DNA of 64,000 nt from Eikenella longinqua (GTDB lineage Bacteria > Pseudomonadota > Gammaproteobacteria > Burkholderiales > Neisseriaceae), in contig NZ_LXSL01000018.1 of assembly GCF_001648355.1 (NCBI RefSeq), positions 1 to 64,000 of the forward strand. Reading direction: 5' to 3'. The notes under the pieces were generated by a model. The model was not told the DNA's origin and ran no database searches. It worked only from the letters and a program-made list of their open reading frames with translations. Made by a program: the position numbers and the translations under genes. Of the stretch, positions 1-6,978 are shown piece after piece (the first letter of the stretch is position 1; the number at the start of each line of letters is the position of its first letter).

Positions 1-168
1 TTGGGTGCGCTTTGCCGTTTCCGGGTGTCTGCCTGTTCGGAAATCTCCCGATGCGGTTTTCAGGTGGCCTGCAATTTTGCCGCCGTGTGCCGCCCGTGTG
101 TTTCTGCCTATATTTTGTGCAAGAGGGTGAAAGAAAAAATGGGGGTATATATGGCTTATATATATAGG

Positions 169-305
169 ACTTCAGAAATTGAAGTAACTCGGAGGCCAAA
201 AATGGCCTGACTACTTCAGTTTTTGAAGTAATTGCCCATTTTTTAGGCAAGCGTTACTTCAGAAATTGAAGTAATGGCGGCTTAATTACTTCAGTTTTTG
301 AAGTA
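169..305. repeat. Four spaced copies of a hyphenated palindrome (ACTTCAG..TTGAAGT)
   Basis: Four near-identical inverted repeats lie at about 169-185, 212-230, 254-274 and 286-305. The arms are TACTTCAG and TTGAAGTA. Two spacer versions alternate (AA then TT), so the order is A-B-A-B with spacings of about 44, 43 and 32 bases. Nothing in the 1-415 stretch looks coding. The regular spacing suggests operators for a phage repressor, or a small replication or packaging site. No function can be assigned from sequence alone. Confidence 0.7.
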
Positions 306-415
306 CAAGAATTAATTTTGTTTGAATGAATTTGTTACTGTGTAACACAAAGCGCCCTCTGTTCCCTAGGTGTGGCAATCGGGGTCTTGCTCCTGCTCCG
401 GGTGCTGAAAACTTG

Positions 416-640
416 TCAAAACTTGTCATCTTCCGGTTTGCCTGGTGCAGCAGGTTCACTACCTAGCGCAGGTGGTTCACTAGGTGGTGCATTTGGTTCA
501 CCAGCTCCGCCCGAATCGGTGGCGGGGAAACCTAACAAAACCCTACATTGCCGCACGGGCAAAACCTCATAAAACCTCACTCCGAAGCTCGGAAATAAAT
601 CCGGCTCTCGGATTTCAATCCGAACTACCGGGGAATGCAA
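416..640 (-). CDS. Possible small hypothetical protein of the prophage remnant
   Basis: A 74-codon open frame with a TTG start. Its C-terminal half is rich in Pro, Gly and Glu and contains short imperfect repeats of the type GEP/SEP, matching the tandem GGTTCAC words in the DNA at 446-512. I recognise no family. Against it being a gene, the start lies directly after a hairpin that looks like the terminator of the upstream antirepressor gene, and no Shine-Dalgarno sequence is visible. It is as likely to be remnant DNA as a gene. Confidence 0.2.
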   Translation of the reverse strand: MHSPVVRIEIREPDLFPSFGVRFYEVLPVRQCRVLLGFPATDSGGAGEPNAPPSEPPALGSEPAAPGKPEDDKF

Positions 641-663
641 AACACCAGCGCGGCGGCTGGTGT
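638..663 (-). terminator. Hairpin terminator downstream of the antirepressor gene
   Basis: ACACCAGC (642-649) and GCTGGTGT (656-663) form an 8-bp stem with a 6-base loop. On the minus strand the stem is followed by TTTT, as in a rho-independent terminator. A DUS word follows at 668-681. Confidence 0.55.
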
Positions 664-723
664 CGGGTTTTCAGGTAGCCTTATCTGTAAATAGCTAATT
701 AGCCATCATGCGTCTAATAGTGA

Positions 724-1188
724 CTAATACAGGTTTCCGGCAGCTGGGAAAATCGAACTAGTTCCAAAACGGAAATAGTTCAAACTAGATGCAAAACCGC
801 CCAGGGATGGGGCGGCCTGCTTGGCCTGCCGTTCGCATTCGATAAAGTAGCGGCGTGCCTCCCTGCCTTTGTCGTTGCGCTCTACCATAGCCAGCTCTTT
901 TGCGGTGTCGAGTGTGAGGAAATACTCCTTGGTCGGACGGCCTCTGCGGGTTTTTTCTAAAGGTTTAGCAAAAGTGCCTTCTGATTTTTCGCCAGAATTG
1001 GCGAAAATTACAAAGTCTTGGTTTTCAACAAACCCGTATTCTTCAATACGGTTTCTAATCCAATTGGAAAAGTCTTTACCCACCTCAAGGAAGGCGTGCA
1101 GTTCGCGGGCATTGACTGTCTGCCGCTCTTCGCCTGCGATGGCTTGCTTGGCAATGGGGATGAGTTGCGCTGTATTGGTGTTTTGCAT
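724..1188 (-). CDS. AntA/AntB-type phage antirepressor
   Basis: The product has 154 residues. Residues about 22-110 match the AntA domain of phage antirepressors, with the recognisable stretches VNARELHAFL, DFSNWI, GFVENQDF and, later, LTLDTAKELAMVE and RRYFIECE. Such proteins relieve phage repression by binding the repressor or by a linked Bro-like DNA-binding part. No C-terminal KilA or Bro domain is present, and the last 25 residues look low in complexity. The start at 1188 is chosen because AGGA lies about 9 bases upstream; the longer upstream frame only shadows the integrase. The gene begins 23 bases after the integrase stop, so the two are probably co-transcribed. It is most likely a relic of a prophage at tRNA-Leu. 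Confidence 0.8.
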   Translation of the reverse strand: MQNTNTAQLIPIAKQAIAGEERQTVNARELHAFLEVGKDFSNWIRNRIEEYGFVENQDFVIFANSGEKSEGTFAKPLEKTRRGRPTKEYFLTLDTAKELAMVERNDKGREARRYFIECERQAKQAAPSLGGFASSLNYFRFGTSSIFPAAGNLY

Positions 1189-1211
1189 GGCGTTTGTCCT
1201 TTCAGGTAGCC

Positions 1212-1847
1212 CTACCCTTGCCCTGCGGCCTGAATGCAATCCGGGCGCATTCTGCGGCCTTTGGCGGGCAGGGGAAGGCTGCCCCGTTCCGATATCTCCA
1301 ACATGGCGGCATAGGTGTACACCGCGCCTATCCATTGCCGCACTTTCTCGGCGGTTACATTGGCGCCGCGTGCCACAATGGCGGCAATAACGTTTTTCAC
1401 GTCGGAAACGCTCACTTCGGCCAGCGGTATTTGCCCAATGTGGGGAAACACGTCTTTTTGCATATCGGCAAGGATACGTTCGGCGTGAACGGGCTGCCAG
1501 CGGTGCAGGTTGTCGGCATGCCAACGGCGGGCAAGGGCTTCAAAGGTATTTAGGGCGGCAGCTTTTCGCTCTTGTTTTTCCTGTTGCTTGGCGGCAGCGG
1601 GGTCTTGCCCGTCTGACAGCAGACGGCGGGCGTTTTCGGCAGCCTGCCGTGCTTCGGAGAGGGAAACGGCAGGATACTTGCCGATAGTCAGCGTTTTTTC
1701 CTTGCCGTCGATACGGTATTTCAGGCGGAAGATTTTGCCGCCTGCCGGGGTAACTTCCAGATACAGGCCACCACCGTCAAACAGCTTAGCTTTTTTTCCT
1801 GTGCCGGTAGGTTTCGCGTTCTTGATTTGGCGGTCGTTCAGGGGCAT
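1212..1847 (-). pseudogene. Truncated P4-type integrase (tyrosine recombinase), catalytic domain missing
   Basis: The 211-residue product starts as P4-family integrases do: the DUF4102 arm-binding domain (residues about 1-85, with LNDRQIKNAKPT, LFDGGGLYLEV and TLTIGKYPAVSL) is followed by the core-binding helical domain (about 100-195, ending near VRQWIGAVYTYA). The reading frame then runs into unrelated sequence and stops. The roughly 200-residue catalytic domain with its Arg, His and Tyr residues is absent, so the protein cannot recombine DNA, though it might still bind arm sites. The gene points away from tRNA-Leu(GAG) at 2070-2155, the expected place for an integrase beside its attachment site. 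A DUS word at 1200-1211 lies right at the truncated end. The ATG at 1847 is chosen because the preceding residues do not resemble the family. Confidence 0.8.
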
Positions 1848-1850
1848 TCT

Positions 1851-1899
1851 GGGGGTATATTTTTGAGGGTATTTTCTGGATACCCCCAATCATACCCCC
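1851..1899. repeat. GGGGGTAT words in direct and inverted orientation upstream of the integrase
   Basis: GGGGGTAT occurs at 1851-1858 and its complement ATACCCCC at 1880-1887 and 1892-1899, with a weaker copy near 1865. Another copy lies at the far side of the remnant near 140. Clusters like this beside an integrase start are the usual position for arm-type integrase sites and for autoregulation of int. The assignment is inferred from position only. Confidence 0.5.
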
Positions 1900-2032
1900 A
1901 TAAAAGGGGCAATTCAATTAGACGGCATTAGACGGGATTAGCTGAATAGGGAGGGGGAAAGGATAGGCTGAATCAGCCTGAAAGCCTTGCCTGTATTGAA
2001 TTTGGCTAATTGCATTGGATGGCGTTAGACGT
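1900..2032. other. Probable attachment-site side of the integrated element, with TTAGACG words
   Basis: Between the integrase start and the tRNA-Leu terminator there is no gene. The word TTAGACG recurs three times (two close together near 1918-1937 and one near 2025) and may mark an old att core or arm region. No second copy of the tRNA 3' end is visible in the window, so the exact att sites cannot be defined. Confidence 0.3.
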
Positions 2033-2063
2033 AAAAAACAGCCCGAAAATTTGGGCTGTTTTT
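2033..2063 (-). terminator. Terminator of tRNA-Leu, symmetric
   Basis: ACAGCCC (2038-2044) and GGGCTGT (2053-2059) form a stem flanked by A and T runs on both sides, so it can terminate in either direction. It lies directly downstream of the tRNA on the minus strand. Confidence 0.75.
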
Positions 2064-2069
2064 GTTTGA

Positions 2070-2155
2070 TGGTGCCGACAATGAGACTTGAACTCATACG
2101 ACCTACGGTCACTACCCCCTCAAGATAGCGTGTCTACCAATTCCACCATGTCGGC
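2070..2155 (-). tRNA. leuU: tRNA-Leu (anticodon GAG)
   Basis: The 86-base gene starts with GCCGACA, has the long variable arm of leucine tRNAs, the T-loop GTTCAAGTC and an encoded CCA end. The anticodon loop reads CTTGAGG, giving anticodon GAG. As in E. coli, it follows secG. The truncated integrase nearby suggests that its 3' end was used for integration. Confidence 0.95.
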
Positions 2156-2176
2156 TTGAAAAAATTGTTGAGGCTG

Positions 2177-2530
2177 CTACTCCGGAATCACTGCCTGGCT
2201 GGCGGCTTGCGCCGGGGCGGCAGGCTGGGATGCGGCAGCAGGAGCGGCTTGCTGCACAGGCGCGTCATCCAAACCGAGCCGGCTGCCATTGCCTTTGCTC
2301 GAGATGATGCTGAGTGCGATGCAGCAGCAGAAAAATATGGCAGCGGCAACGGCGGTGCTGCGGCTCAGGAAGTTGGCGCTGCCAGCCGAGCCGAATACGC
2401 CTTGCGCGCTACCGGAGCCGAAAGCGGCGCCGGCATCCGCGCCTTTACCCTGTTGCATCAGGACAAGACCGATGATTGCCAGCGAGGCAAAGCCGCCGAT
2501 AATCATAATAATGGTTTTAAATGCTTCCAT
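2177..2530 (-). CDS. secG: Protein-export membrane protein SecG
   Basis: SecG is the small subunit of the SecYEG translocon. The 117-residue product has the expected form: an N-terminal transmembrane helix (about 8-26), the conserved loop with VLMQQGKGADAGAAFG and SGSAQGVFGS, then a second helix (about 56-75). A low-complexity Ala/Pro/Gln tail follows and is longer than in E. coli. The gene lies 13 bases after tpiA and just ahead of tRNA-Leu, an arrangement common in proteobacteria, so transcription probably runs from tpiA into the tRNA. Confidence 0.95.
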   Translation of the reverse strand: MEAFKTIIMIIGGFASLAIIGLVLMQQGKGADAGAAFGSGSAQGVFGSAGSANFLSRSTAVAAAIFFCCCIALSIISSKGNGSRLGLDDAPVQQAAPAAASQPAAPAQAASQAVIPE

Positions 2531-2543
2531 GTCTGTTCACTGT

Positions 2544-3284
2544 TTATTGTGCGGCGGCTTGGGCGATGGCTGCGAAACCGTCTGCTTTTAAAGAAGCTCC
2601 GCCGACTAACGCGCCGTCTACTTTGGGCAGGGACAGAATCGTTTGCGCGTTCTGCGGATTGACACTGCCGCCGTAAAGAGCGCGGATATTAGCACCCTTG
2701 CTGGCGAAAGACAAGAGCTCGGCGTAAATAAAGGCGTACATGTCGGAAATTTGCTCGGGCGTGGCCACTTGGCCGGTGCCGATGGCCCATACCGGCTCGT
2801 AGGCAATAGCAAGGTGTGTTAGGGCTTTGCCGCGCAACACGGCAAGTTGTTCGGCCACAACGGCTTGCTCGCGCCCGGCTTGGCGTTCGGCTAGGGTTTC
2901 GCCAACGCATAGGATGGGGATTAAGCTGGCAGCCAGAACGTTATCCAGCTTGGCCGACAGGATTTCGTTGTTTTCGCTGAAATATTGGCGGCGTTCGGAA
3001 TGGCCGAGCAGTACGAATTGTGCGCCGAGGTCGGCCAGCATGGCGGCGGAGGTTTCGCCGGTGAAGGCGCCGTCGGCGGCAAAGCGGCTGGCGTCTTGCG
3101 CGCCGATGTGTAGGGCGGGGGCGGCTTGCCGGAATGCGCTCAAGTAGGGCAGGGGGGCGGCGATGCCGGTTACCACGTTTTCAGGTAGCCTTTGTTCGGC
3201 CCAGGCTTGGGCGAAGGCTGCAACGGTATTGCTGCGACCGTTCATTTTCCAGTTGCCGATAATCCAGGGTTGTTGCCACATCAT
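2544..3284 (-). CDS. tpiA: Triosephosphate isomerase
   Basis: This enzyme interconverts dihydroxyacetone phosphate and glyceraldehyde 3-phosphate in glycolysis and gluconeogenesis. The 246-residue product has the family motifs: GNWKMN with the catalytic Lys near the N-terminus, LLGHSERR with the catalytic His, AYEPVWAIGTG with the catalytic Glu, and LYGGSVNPQNA and VGGASL in the phosphate-binding part. A DUS word at 3178-3191 is read in frame as RLPEN between the first strand-helix units. The gene is followed by secG. Confidence 0.96.
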   Translation of the reverse strand: MMWQQPWIIGNWKMNGRSNTVAAFAQAWAEQRLPENVVTGIAAPLPYLSAFRQAAPALHIGAQDASRFAADGAFTGETSAAMLADLGAQFVLLGHSERRQYFSENNEILSAKLDNVLAASLIPILCVGETLAERQAGREQAVVAEQLAVLRGKALTHLAIAYEPVWAIGTGQVATPEQISDMYAFIYAELLSFASKGANIRALYGGSVNPQNAQTILSLPKVDGALVGGASLKADGFAAIAQAAAQ

Positions 3285-3322
3285 GATGCCGCCATCCTTT
3301 CCTTGGGTTGAGACGGGTTGCC

Positions 3323-4378
3323 TTATTGGGGCTGGGGTGCGGGGGTTTCGGTTTGCTCTGCCGCGGCGTTCAGGCGGGCCATCTGGGTGGCGATGCCTTG
3401 TTCGATTTTGGCCATGGAGCCGGATTCGACTTCGTGGTAGGCCTCCAGCAGGGCGTATTTGAAGGCCTCTACGTCGGCGCCGCCGTGGCTTTTGATCACG
3501 ATGCCGCGCAGGCCGAGGAAGATGGCGCCGTTGAATTTGCGCGGGTCGAGCCGGTTTTTGAAGCCGCGCAGGGTGGGGAAGGCGAGCAGGGCGGCCAGCT
3601 TGTTCAGCCAGTTGCGGCTGAATTCTTCGCGGATTACGCCGCCGATGAATTTAACTGCGCCTTCAATCGCTTTGAGCACGGCGTTGCCGGTGAAGCCGTC
3701 GGCCACCACCACGTCTACTTCGCCGCTGAATACGGCGTCGCCTTCTACGTTGCCAATGAAGTTTAGCGGGCTGTTTTGCAGCAGCTGGTGTGCTTCTTTG
3801 ATGACGCTGCCGCCTTTGATGTCTTCGGTGCCGACGTTGAGCAGGCCGATACGCGGCTGGCTGCTGCGCGGATACATGGCGCCAAACAGTTCGCCGCCCA
3901 TCACGCCGAATTGCAGCAGCTGCGCGGCCGAGCAATCCACATTGGCGCCCAAGTCGAGCATCAGTGCCAAGCCGCCGCCTTTGGAAGGCATGAATTTGGC
4001 AATGGCCGGGCGGTCGATGCCGGGCAGGGTTTTGAGTACGAAGCGGGCGGTGGCCATCAGTGCGCCGGTGTTGCCGGCGGATACGGCGGCTTGTGCGGCG
4101 CCGTCTTTCACTTGGGTGATGGCGATGCGCATGGAGGAGTCTTTTTTGTTTTTTAGGGCGGATTGCGGCGCTTCGTCCATGCCGACCACTTCCGTGGTGT
4201 GCACGATGTGCAGCCGTTCGTGGCCGGCGTGCGCGCCGAGGGCGTTGCGGATGGAGGGTTCGTCGCCCACTAAAATCAGCTTGGTATCGGGTTTGGCTTG
4301 CAGGAATTCCAGCGCTGCGGGAATGGTTACCGTGAGGCCGGCATCTCCGCCCATGGCATCGATGGCTAAGGTAATCAT
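3323..4378 (-). CDS. plsX: Phosphate acyltransferase PlsX
   Basis: PlsX makes acyl-phosphate from acyl-ACP for glycerophospholipid synthesis at the inner membrane face. The 351-residue product starts with the typical ITLAIDAMGGDAG and contains SMRIAI, SAGNTGALMA, LLNVGTEDIKGG and DGFTGNAVLK, all family hallmarks. In many bacteria plsX sits beside rpmF and yceD; here the phosphoribosyltransferase gene lies between rpmF and plsX. The next gene, tpiA, begins 38 bases downstream. Confidence 0.96.
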   Translation of the reverse strand: MITLAIDAMGGDAGLTVTIPAALEFLQAKPDTKLILVGDEPSIRNALGAHAGHERLHIVHTTEVVGMDEAPQSALKNKKDSSMRIAITQVKDGAAQAAVSAGNTGALMATARFVLKTLPGIDRPAIAKFMPSKGGGLALMLDLGANVDCSAAQLLQFGVMGGELFGAMYPRSSQPRIGLLNVGTEDIKGGSVIKEAHQLLQNSPLNFIGNVEGDAVFSGEVDVVVADGFTGNAVLKAIEGAVKFIGGVIREEFSRNWLNKLAALLAFPTLRGFKNRLDPRKFNGAIFLGLRGIVIKSHGGADVEAFKYALLEAYHEVESGSMAKIEQGIATQMARLNAAAEQTETPAPQPQ

Positions 4379-4418
4379 CTGATTCTATTCTCCATTATTT
4401 CTTGTGGCCGTGCGATTG

Positions 4419-4467
4419 AGGCTACCTGAAAAATGCAAACCGTGTGCGGCGGATGTTTCAGGTAGCC
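4419..4467 (-). terminator. Inverted DUS pair between hpt-like gene and plsX
   Basis: AGGCTACCTGAA at 4419 and TTTCAGGTAGCC ending at 4467 form a 12-13 bp stem with a loop of about 25 bases. It can terminate or attenuate transcription entering plsX. Confidence 0.45.
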
Positions 4468-4475
4468 GGCAGGGC

Positions 4476-5009
4476 TTAGGGTAGGGCCTGGCGTTGGGCG
4501 GCCAGGGCGTTGTGTTCGGTGATGTCGTCGGCATCCCAGGGGTAGTTGATCCACCAATCGGGGGTAACGAGGCCGCTGAAATAGGCGATGCCGGGCGGCA
4601 GGATGCCTTTCTTTTCTTTGATTTTTTCGTGTAATACAGCCACGCCCATCGAGGCGAAGTCTTCCTGCATCAGCTGTTCGAGGCAGAATTGCAGGGTAAC
4701 GCGGCTGTCGTCTACTTCGTCCACCACCAAAACGTGTTTGCCTTTCAGGCTTTCCGGCATGGGATCGAGCCATTGGATTTTCTGCACGGAATCGCGCGCG
4801 GCGTGGCTGTGGTCGTTGCAGTAATAGGCGGTGGTTACGGCGTAGATGGGGATATTGAGGAAGCTGCGCAGGATACGCGCGGGGATGAAACCGCCGCCGC
4901 CGATGGCGATCATGGCGTCGTAGCGGGTGCCGGACGTTTGAATTTTGTGGGCTAAGCTGCGCAGGGCTTGGTGGATTTCGTCATAGGTGTACCAGATTTT
5001 TTCCGACAT
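4476..5009 (-). CDS. hpt: Purine phosphoribosyltransferase (hypoxanthine-guanine type)
   Basis: The 177-residue product belongs to the type I phosphoribosyltransferase fold. The PRPP loop is VLVVDEVDDSRVT (residues about 92-104), and an early GGGGFIPAR supplies the second phosphate loop. The late WWINYPWDADD segment resembles the purine-recognising hood of HPRT/XPRT enzymes. It should salvage free purine bases to nucleotides in the cytoplasm; the exact base (hypoxanthine, guanine or xanthine) cannot be read from the sequence. Confidence 0.8.
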   Translation of the reverse strand: MSEKIWYTYDEIHQALRSLAHKIQTSGTRYDAMIAIGGGGFIPARILRSFLNIPIYAVTTAYYCNDHSHAARDSVQKIQWLDPMPESLKGKHVLVVDEVDDSRVTLQFCLEQLMQEDFASMGVAVLHEKIKEKKGILPPGIAYFSGLVTPDWWINYPWDADDITEHNALAAQRQALP

Positions 5010-5182
5010 GTTTCAATCCTTGGTTGGGGCGTGCGGCAAACTCGGCAACGGAGCCGGGCTCTGTGTGCCGGTAAACAGCGGCAAATTGTAAACAGGCAGA
5101 GGGCGCTCGGCAACCGGAAGGCTACCTGAAAATGCAATTTGCCCTTAGGCAGCCTAATTGCCGCAGTTTGCCGGGGCAACGC
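5010..5182. other. Intergenic region upstream of the phosphoribosyltransferase gene
   Basis: No gene is seen. The stretch holds one DUS word at 5119-5132 and short GC-rich runs. A promoter for the phosphoribosyltransferase gene should be here because a terminator lies upstream, but no convincing -35/-10 pair stands out. Confidence 0.4.
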
Positions 5183-5219
5183 AAAAAAGCCAGTAATTGC
5201 GTGGGCAATCTGCTGGCTT
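5183..5219 (-). terminator. Terminator of the yceD-rpmF operon
   Basis: CTGGCTT (5213-5219) and AAGCCAG (5187-5193) form a stem; on the minus strand it is followed by TTTTTT. It lies 21 bases after the rpmF stop. Confidence 0.65.
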
Positions 5220-5239
5220 GGTATCTGCCTGTGGCCGAC

Positions 5240-5419
5240 TTATTCGTCTTTGGCTTTCACCACTTTGCGGCCACGGTACATACCGTTGGCAGAAATGTGG
5301 TGCGGGCGGTGCACTTCGCCGGTGGCGCTGTCCACAGACAGGGCGGGGGCGGTCAGCGCGTCGTGGGCGCGGTGCATGCCGCGGCGTGAGGGGGATTTTT
5401 TGTTTTGTTGAACAGCCAT
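5240..5419 (-). CDS. rpmF: 50S ribosomal protein L32
   Basis: The 59-residue product is a full-length L32 with the typical MAVQQNKKSPSRRGMHRAHD start. It continues with HRPHHISANGMYRGRKV near the C-terminus. The Cys zinc ligands found in some L32 proteins are absent. The ATG at 5419 is chosen because it gives the family start; the longer upstream frame is antisense noise. The gene follows yceD by 35 bases, the conserved yceD-rpmF pair. Confidence 0.97.
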   Translation of the reverse strand: MAVQQNKKSPSRRGMHRAHDALTAPALSVDSATGEVHRPHHISANGMYRGRKVVKAKDE

Positions 5420-5454
5420 GTTGCAAACTCCTGAAAATAAACCTGAGTAAATAA

Positions 5455-5958
5455 TTAACGACCACTTTTCAGCGCCGCCAAGGCAGCGAAGGGATTGGGG
5501 CGATCCTGATTGATTTCGGCCAGCTTGCCGTGCTCGCAGTCTGAGTGGCAGGGGGCGTAGGGCAGGGTCATCAGAATTTGGTCTTCCACCAGCATGCCGA
5601 CGTCCAGCTCCGGCTCCAGCAGCATGCCTTCCAGTTCTTCTTCGGCGGCCATGGCTTCGTCCAAGGCCGTTTCGTTGTCGAACAAGACGATGCGCGCCCG
5701 TTCGTCTAAAACAAACGGCATCGGCTGCATGCAGCGTTGGCAAACCAGCGACAATTGCGCGGAAACCGACAAATCCAAATACAGCCGCTCGCGTTTGTCG
5801 CGGCCGCCCTGCAAGGCAAAGTCCACCGGCGTTTCCCGCTCGGCCAAACATTCGTGCCGGGCGATGCGCTCGTCCATCTCGTTCAGCCGGATTTGGCCGG
5901 CCAAATGCTGCGCCTGCGCGGCGACTGCTTGCGGATCAATCAAAATAGGGTCTGACAT
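5455..5958 (-). CDS. yceD: YceD family (DUF177) protein, 23S rRNA accumulation
   Basis: The 167-residue product has the DUF177 layout. CQRCMQP in the middle and CHSDCEHG near the C-terminus supply four Cys that probably bind zinc, and PNPFAALAALK is the typical end. In E. coli YceD is linked to accumulation of 23S rRNA, and yceD precedes rpmF in most bacteria. The start at 5958 leaves only a very short leader if the divergent promoter below is correct. Confidence 0.9.
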   Translation of the reverse strand: MSDPILIDPQAVAAQAQHLAGQIRLNEMDERIARHECLAERETPVDFALQGGRDKRERLYLDLSVSAQLSLVCQRCMQPMPFVLDERARIVLFDNETALDEAMAAEEELEGMLLEPELDVGMLVEDQILMTLPYAPCHSDCEHGKLAEINQDRPNPFAALAALKSGR

Positions 5959-5967
5959 AAACGCGCC

Positions 5968-5996
5968 ATGATATAATCCGCCGCCTGAAACGTCAA
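5968..5996 (-). promoter_or_regulatory. Putative sigma70 promoter for yceD-rpmF
   Basis: On the minus strand TTGACG (5991-5996) is separated by 17 bases from TATCAT (5968-5973). A start about 7 bases on would fall next to the yceD ATG, giving a nearly leaderless mRNA. On the plus strand the same spot carries TATAAT (5972-5977), a possible -10 for maf with no good -35. Confidence 0.4.
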
Positions 5997-6012
5997 TATT
6001 TTAATACGGTTT

Positions 6013-6603
6013 ATGAACGAATCCCTGCTGATTGTGCTCGGCTCTTCCTCGGTATTCCGCCAGCAGCAGCTGGCCAAACTCGGCCTGCGTTTTACCTCTG
6101 CCAAGCCCGATTGCGACGAAACGCCGCTGCCGGGCGAAACGCCGCGGCAAACCGCCGAGAGGCTGGCCGAAGCCAAAGCCCGCTCGCTGGCGGCGCGTTA
6201 TCCGCGGCATTTGGTGATTGGTGCCGACCAGGTGGCCTGTTGCGGCGGGCGGCAGTTGGGCAAGCCGATGAGCGTGGCGAAAGCACAACAGATGCTGGCC
6301 GACACCGCCGGGCAAGAGCTGCATTTCTACAGCGCCCTGTGTGTGCTCAACACGTTTTCAGGTAGCCTGCAGCGCCATGTGGACACCACCGCCGTGAAAA
6401 TGCGCCCGCTCACGGCGCAGCAGATTGCCAGCTATCTCGAGCGCGAACCGGATGCCGTTTACTGCGCCGGCGGCGCCAAGAGTGAAGGTTTGGGCGGCGC
6501 GCTGATTGAACGCATCGACAGCAGCGATCCCAACGCGCTGATTGGCCTGCCGATTTTCCGGCTGATTGATTTTTTGCAGGCCGAAGGTGTGGCGGTGTTG
6601 TAA
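6013..6603 (+). CDS. Maf/YceF-type nucleotide pyrophosphatase
   Basis: Maf proteins hydrolyse non-canonical nucleoside triphosphates; the YceF branch prefers 7-methyl-GTP. The 196-residue product shows the family motifs GSSSVFRQQQL (residues about 10-20), the KARSLA region, VIGADQVA with the conserved Asp, and GGAKSEGLGG near the C-terminal third. A DUS word at 6355-6368 is translated as FSGSL. It is transcribed divergently from yceD, which fits a YceF assignment because yceF neighbours yceD in E. coli. Confidence 0.88.
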   Translation: MNESLLIVLGSSSVFRQQQLAKLGLRFTSAKPDCDETPLPGETPRQTAERLAEAKARSLAARYPRHLVIGADQVACCGGRQLGKPMSVAKAQQMLADTAGQELHFYSALCVLNTFSGSLQRHVDTTAVKMRPLTAQQIASYLEREPDAVYCAGGAKSEGLGGALIERIDSSDPNALIGLPIFRLIDFLQAEGVAVL

Positions 6604-6608
6604 GCTTG

Positions 6609-6634
6609 AGGCTACCTGAAATTTCAGGTAGCCT
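6609..6634. terminator. Perfect 26-bp DUS palindrome downstream of maf
   Basis: Two DUS words meet tail to tail with no spacer (AGGCTACCTGAAA joined to TTTCAGGTAGCCT). Cruciform or hairpin formation is likely; it probably ends maf transcription. Confidence 0.5.
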
Positions 6635-6658
6635 CTTCTGCCTTTTGGAGAATAAGCT

Positions 6659-6952
6659 ATGTTTATTGTTTCCTTGAATTACATCAAACCTTTAGCCGAA
6701 ATCGAAGCGTACCTGCCTGCACACATTGAATACCTCAACCGCCACTATGCCGCCGGCCACTTCCTGTTTTCCGGCCGCAAAGAACCGCGCACCGGCGGCG
6801 TGATTATTATGCGAGCCGGGAGCCGGGCGCAGGTGGAAGCCATGATTGCCGAAGACCCGTTTTACCAAGCCAAGCTGGCCGAATACCAAATCACCCAGTT
6901 TATCCCGACTAAAACCGCCGATGATTTAATCGCCTATCGGGAAACCCTTTAA
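6659..6952 (+). CDS. YciI-like protein (muconolactone isomerase-like fold)
   Basis: The 97-residue product has the dimeric alpha/beta barrel of the YciI family. It starts with FIVSLNYIKPL, has the conserved HIEYLNRHYAAGHFLFSG with the His-Asp-type active site region, and continues with the DPFYQAKLAEYQITQF segment. YciI proteins act as small dehalogenase- or isomerase-like enzymes; the substrate here is unknown. Its stop overlaps a potential ATG of the next frame (TAATG), suggesting co-transcription with the methylase gene. Confidence 0.85.
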   Translation: MFIVSLNYIKPLAEIEAYLPAHIEYLNRHYAAGHFLFSGRKEPRTGGVIIMRAGSRAQVEAMIAEDPFYQAKLAEYQITQFIPTKTADDLIAYRETL

Positions 6953-6978
6953 TGCGGCCTCTAGGCTACCTGAAAAAT

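Noticed and set aside
1..210. Small open frame at the window start
   Set aside because: It has no family features or Shine-Dalgarno site and runs through the repeat array and the GGGGGTAT word.
1189..1524. N-terminal extension of the antirepressor frame
   Set aside because: The Arg- and Cys-rich extension is the integrase gene in another frame. The ATG at 1188 has a Shine-Dalgarno site and gives the family start.
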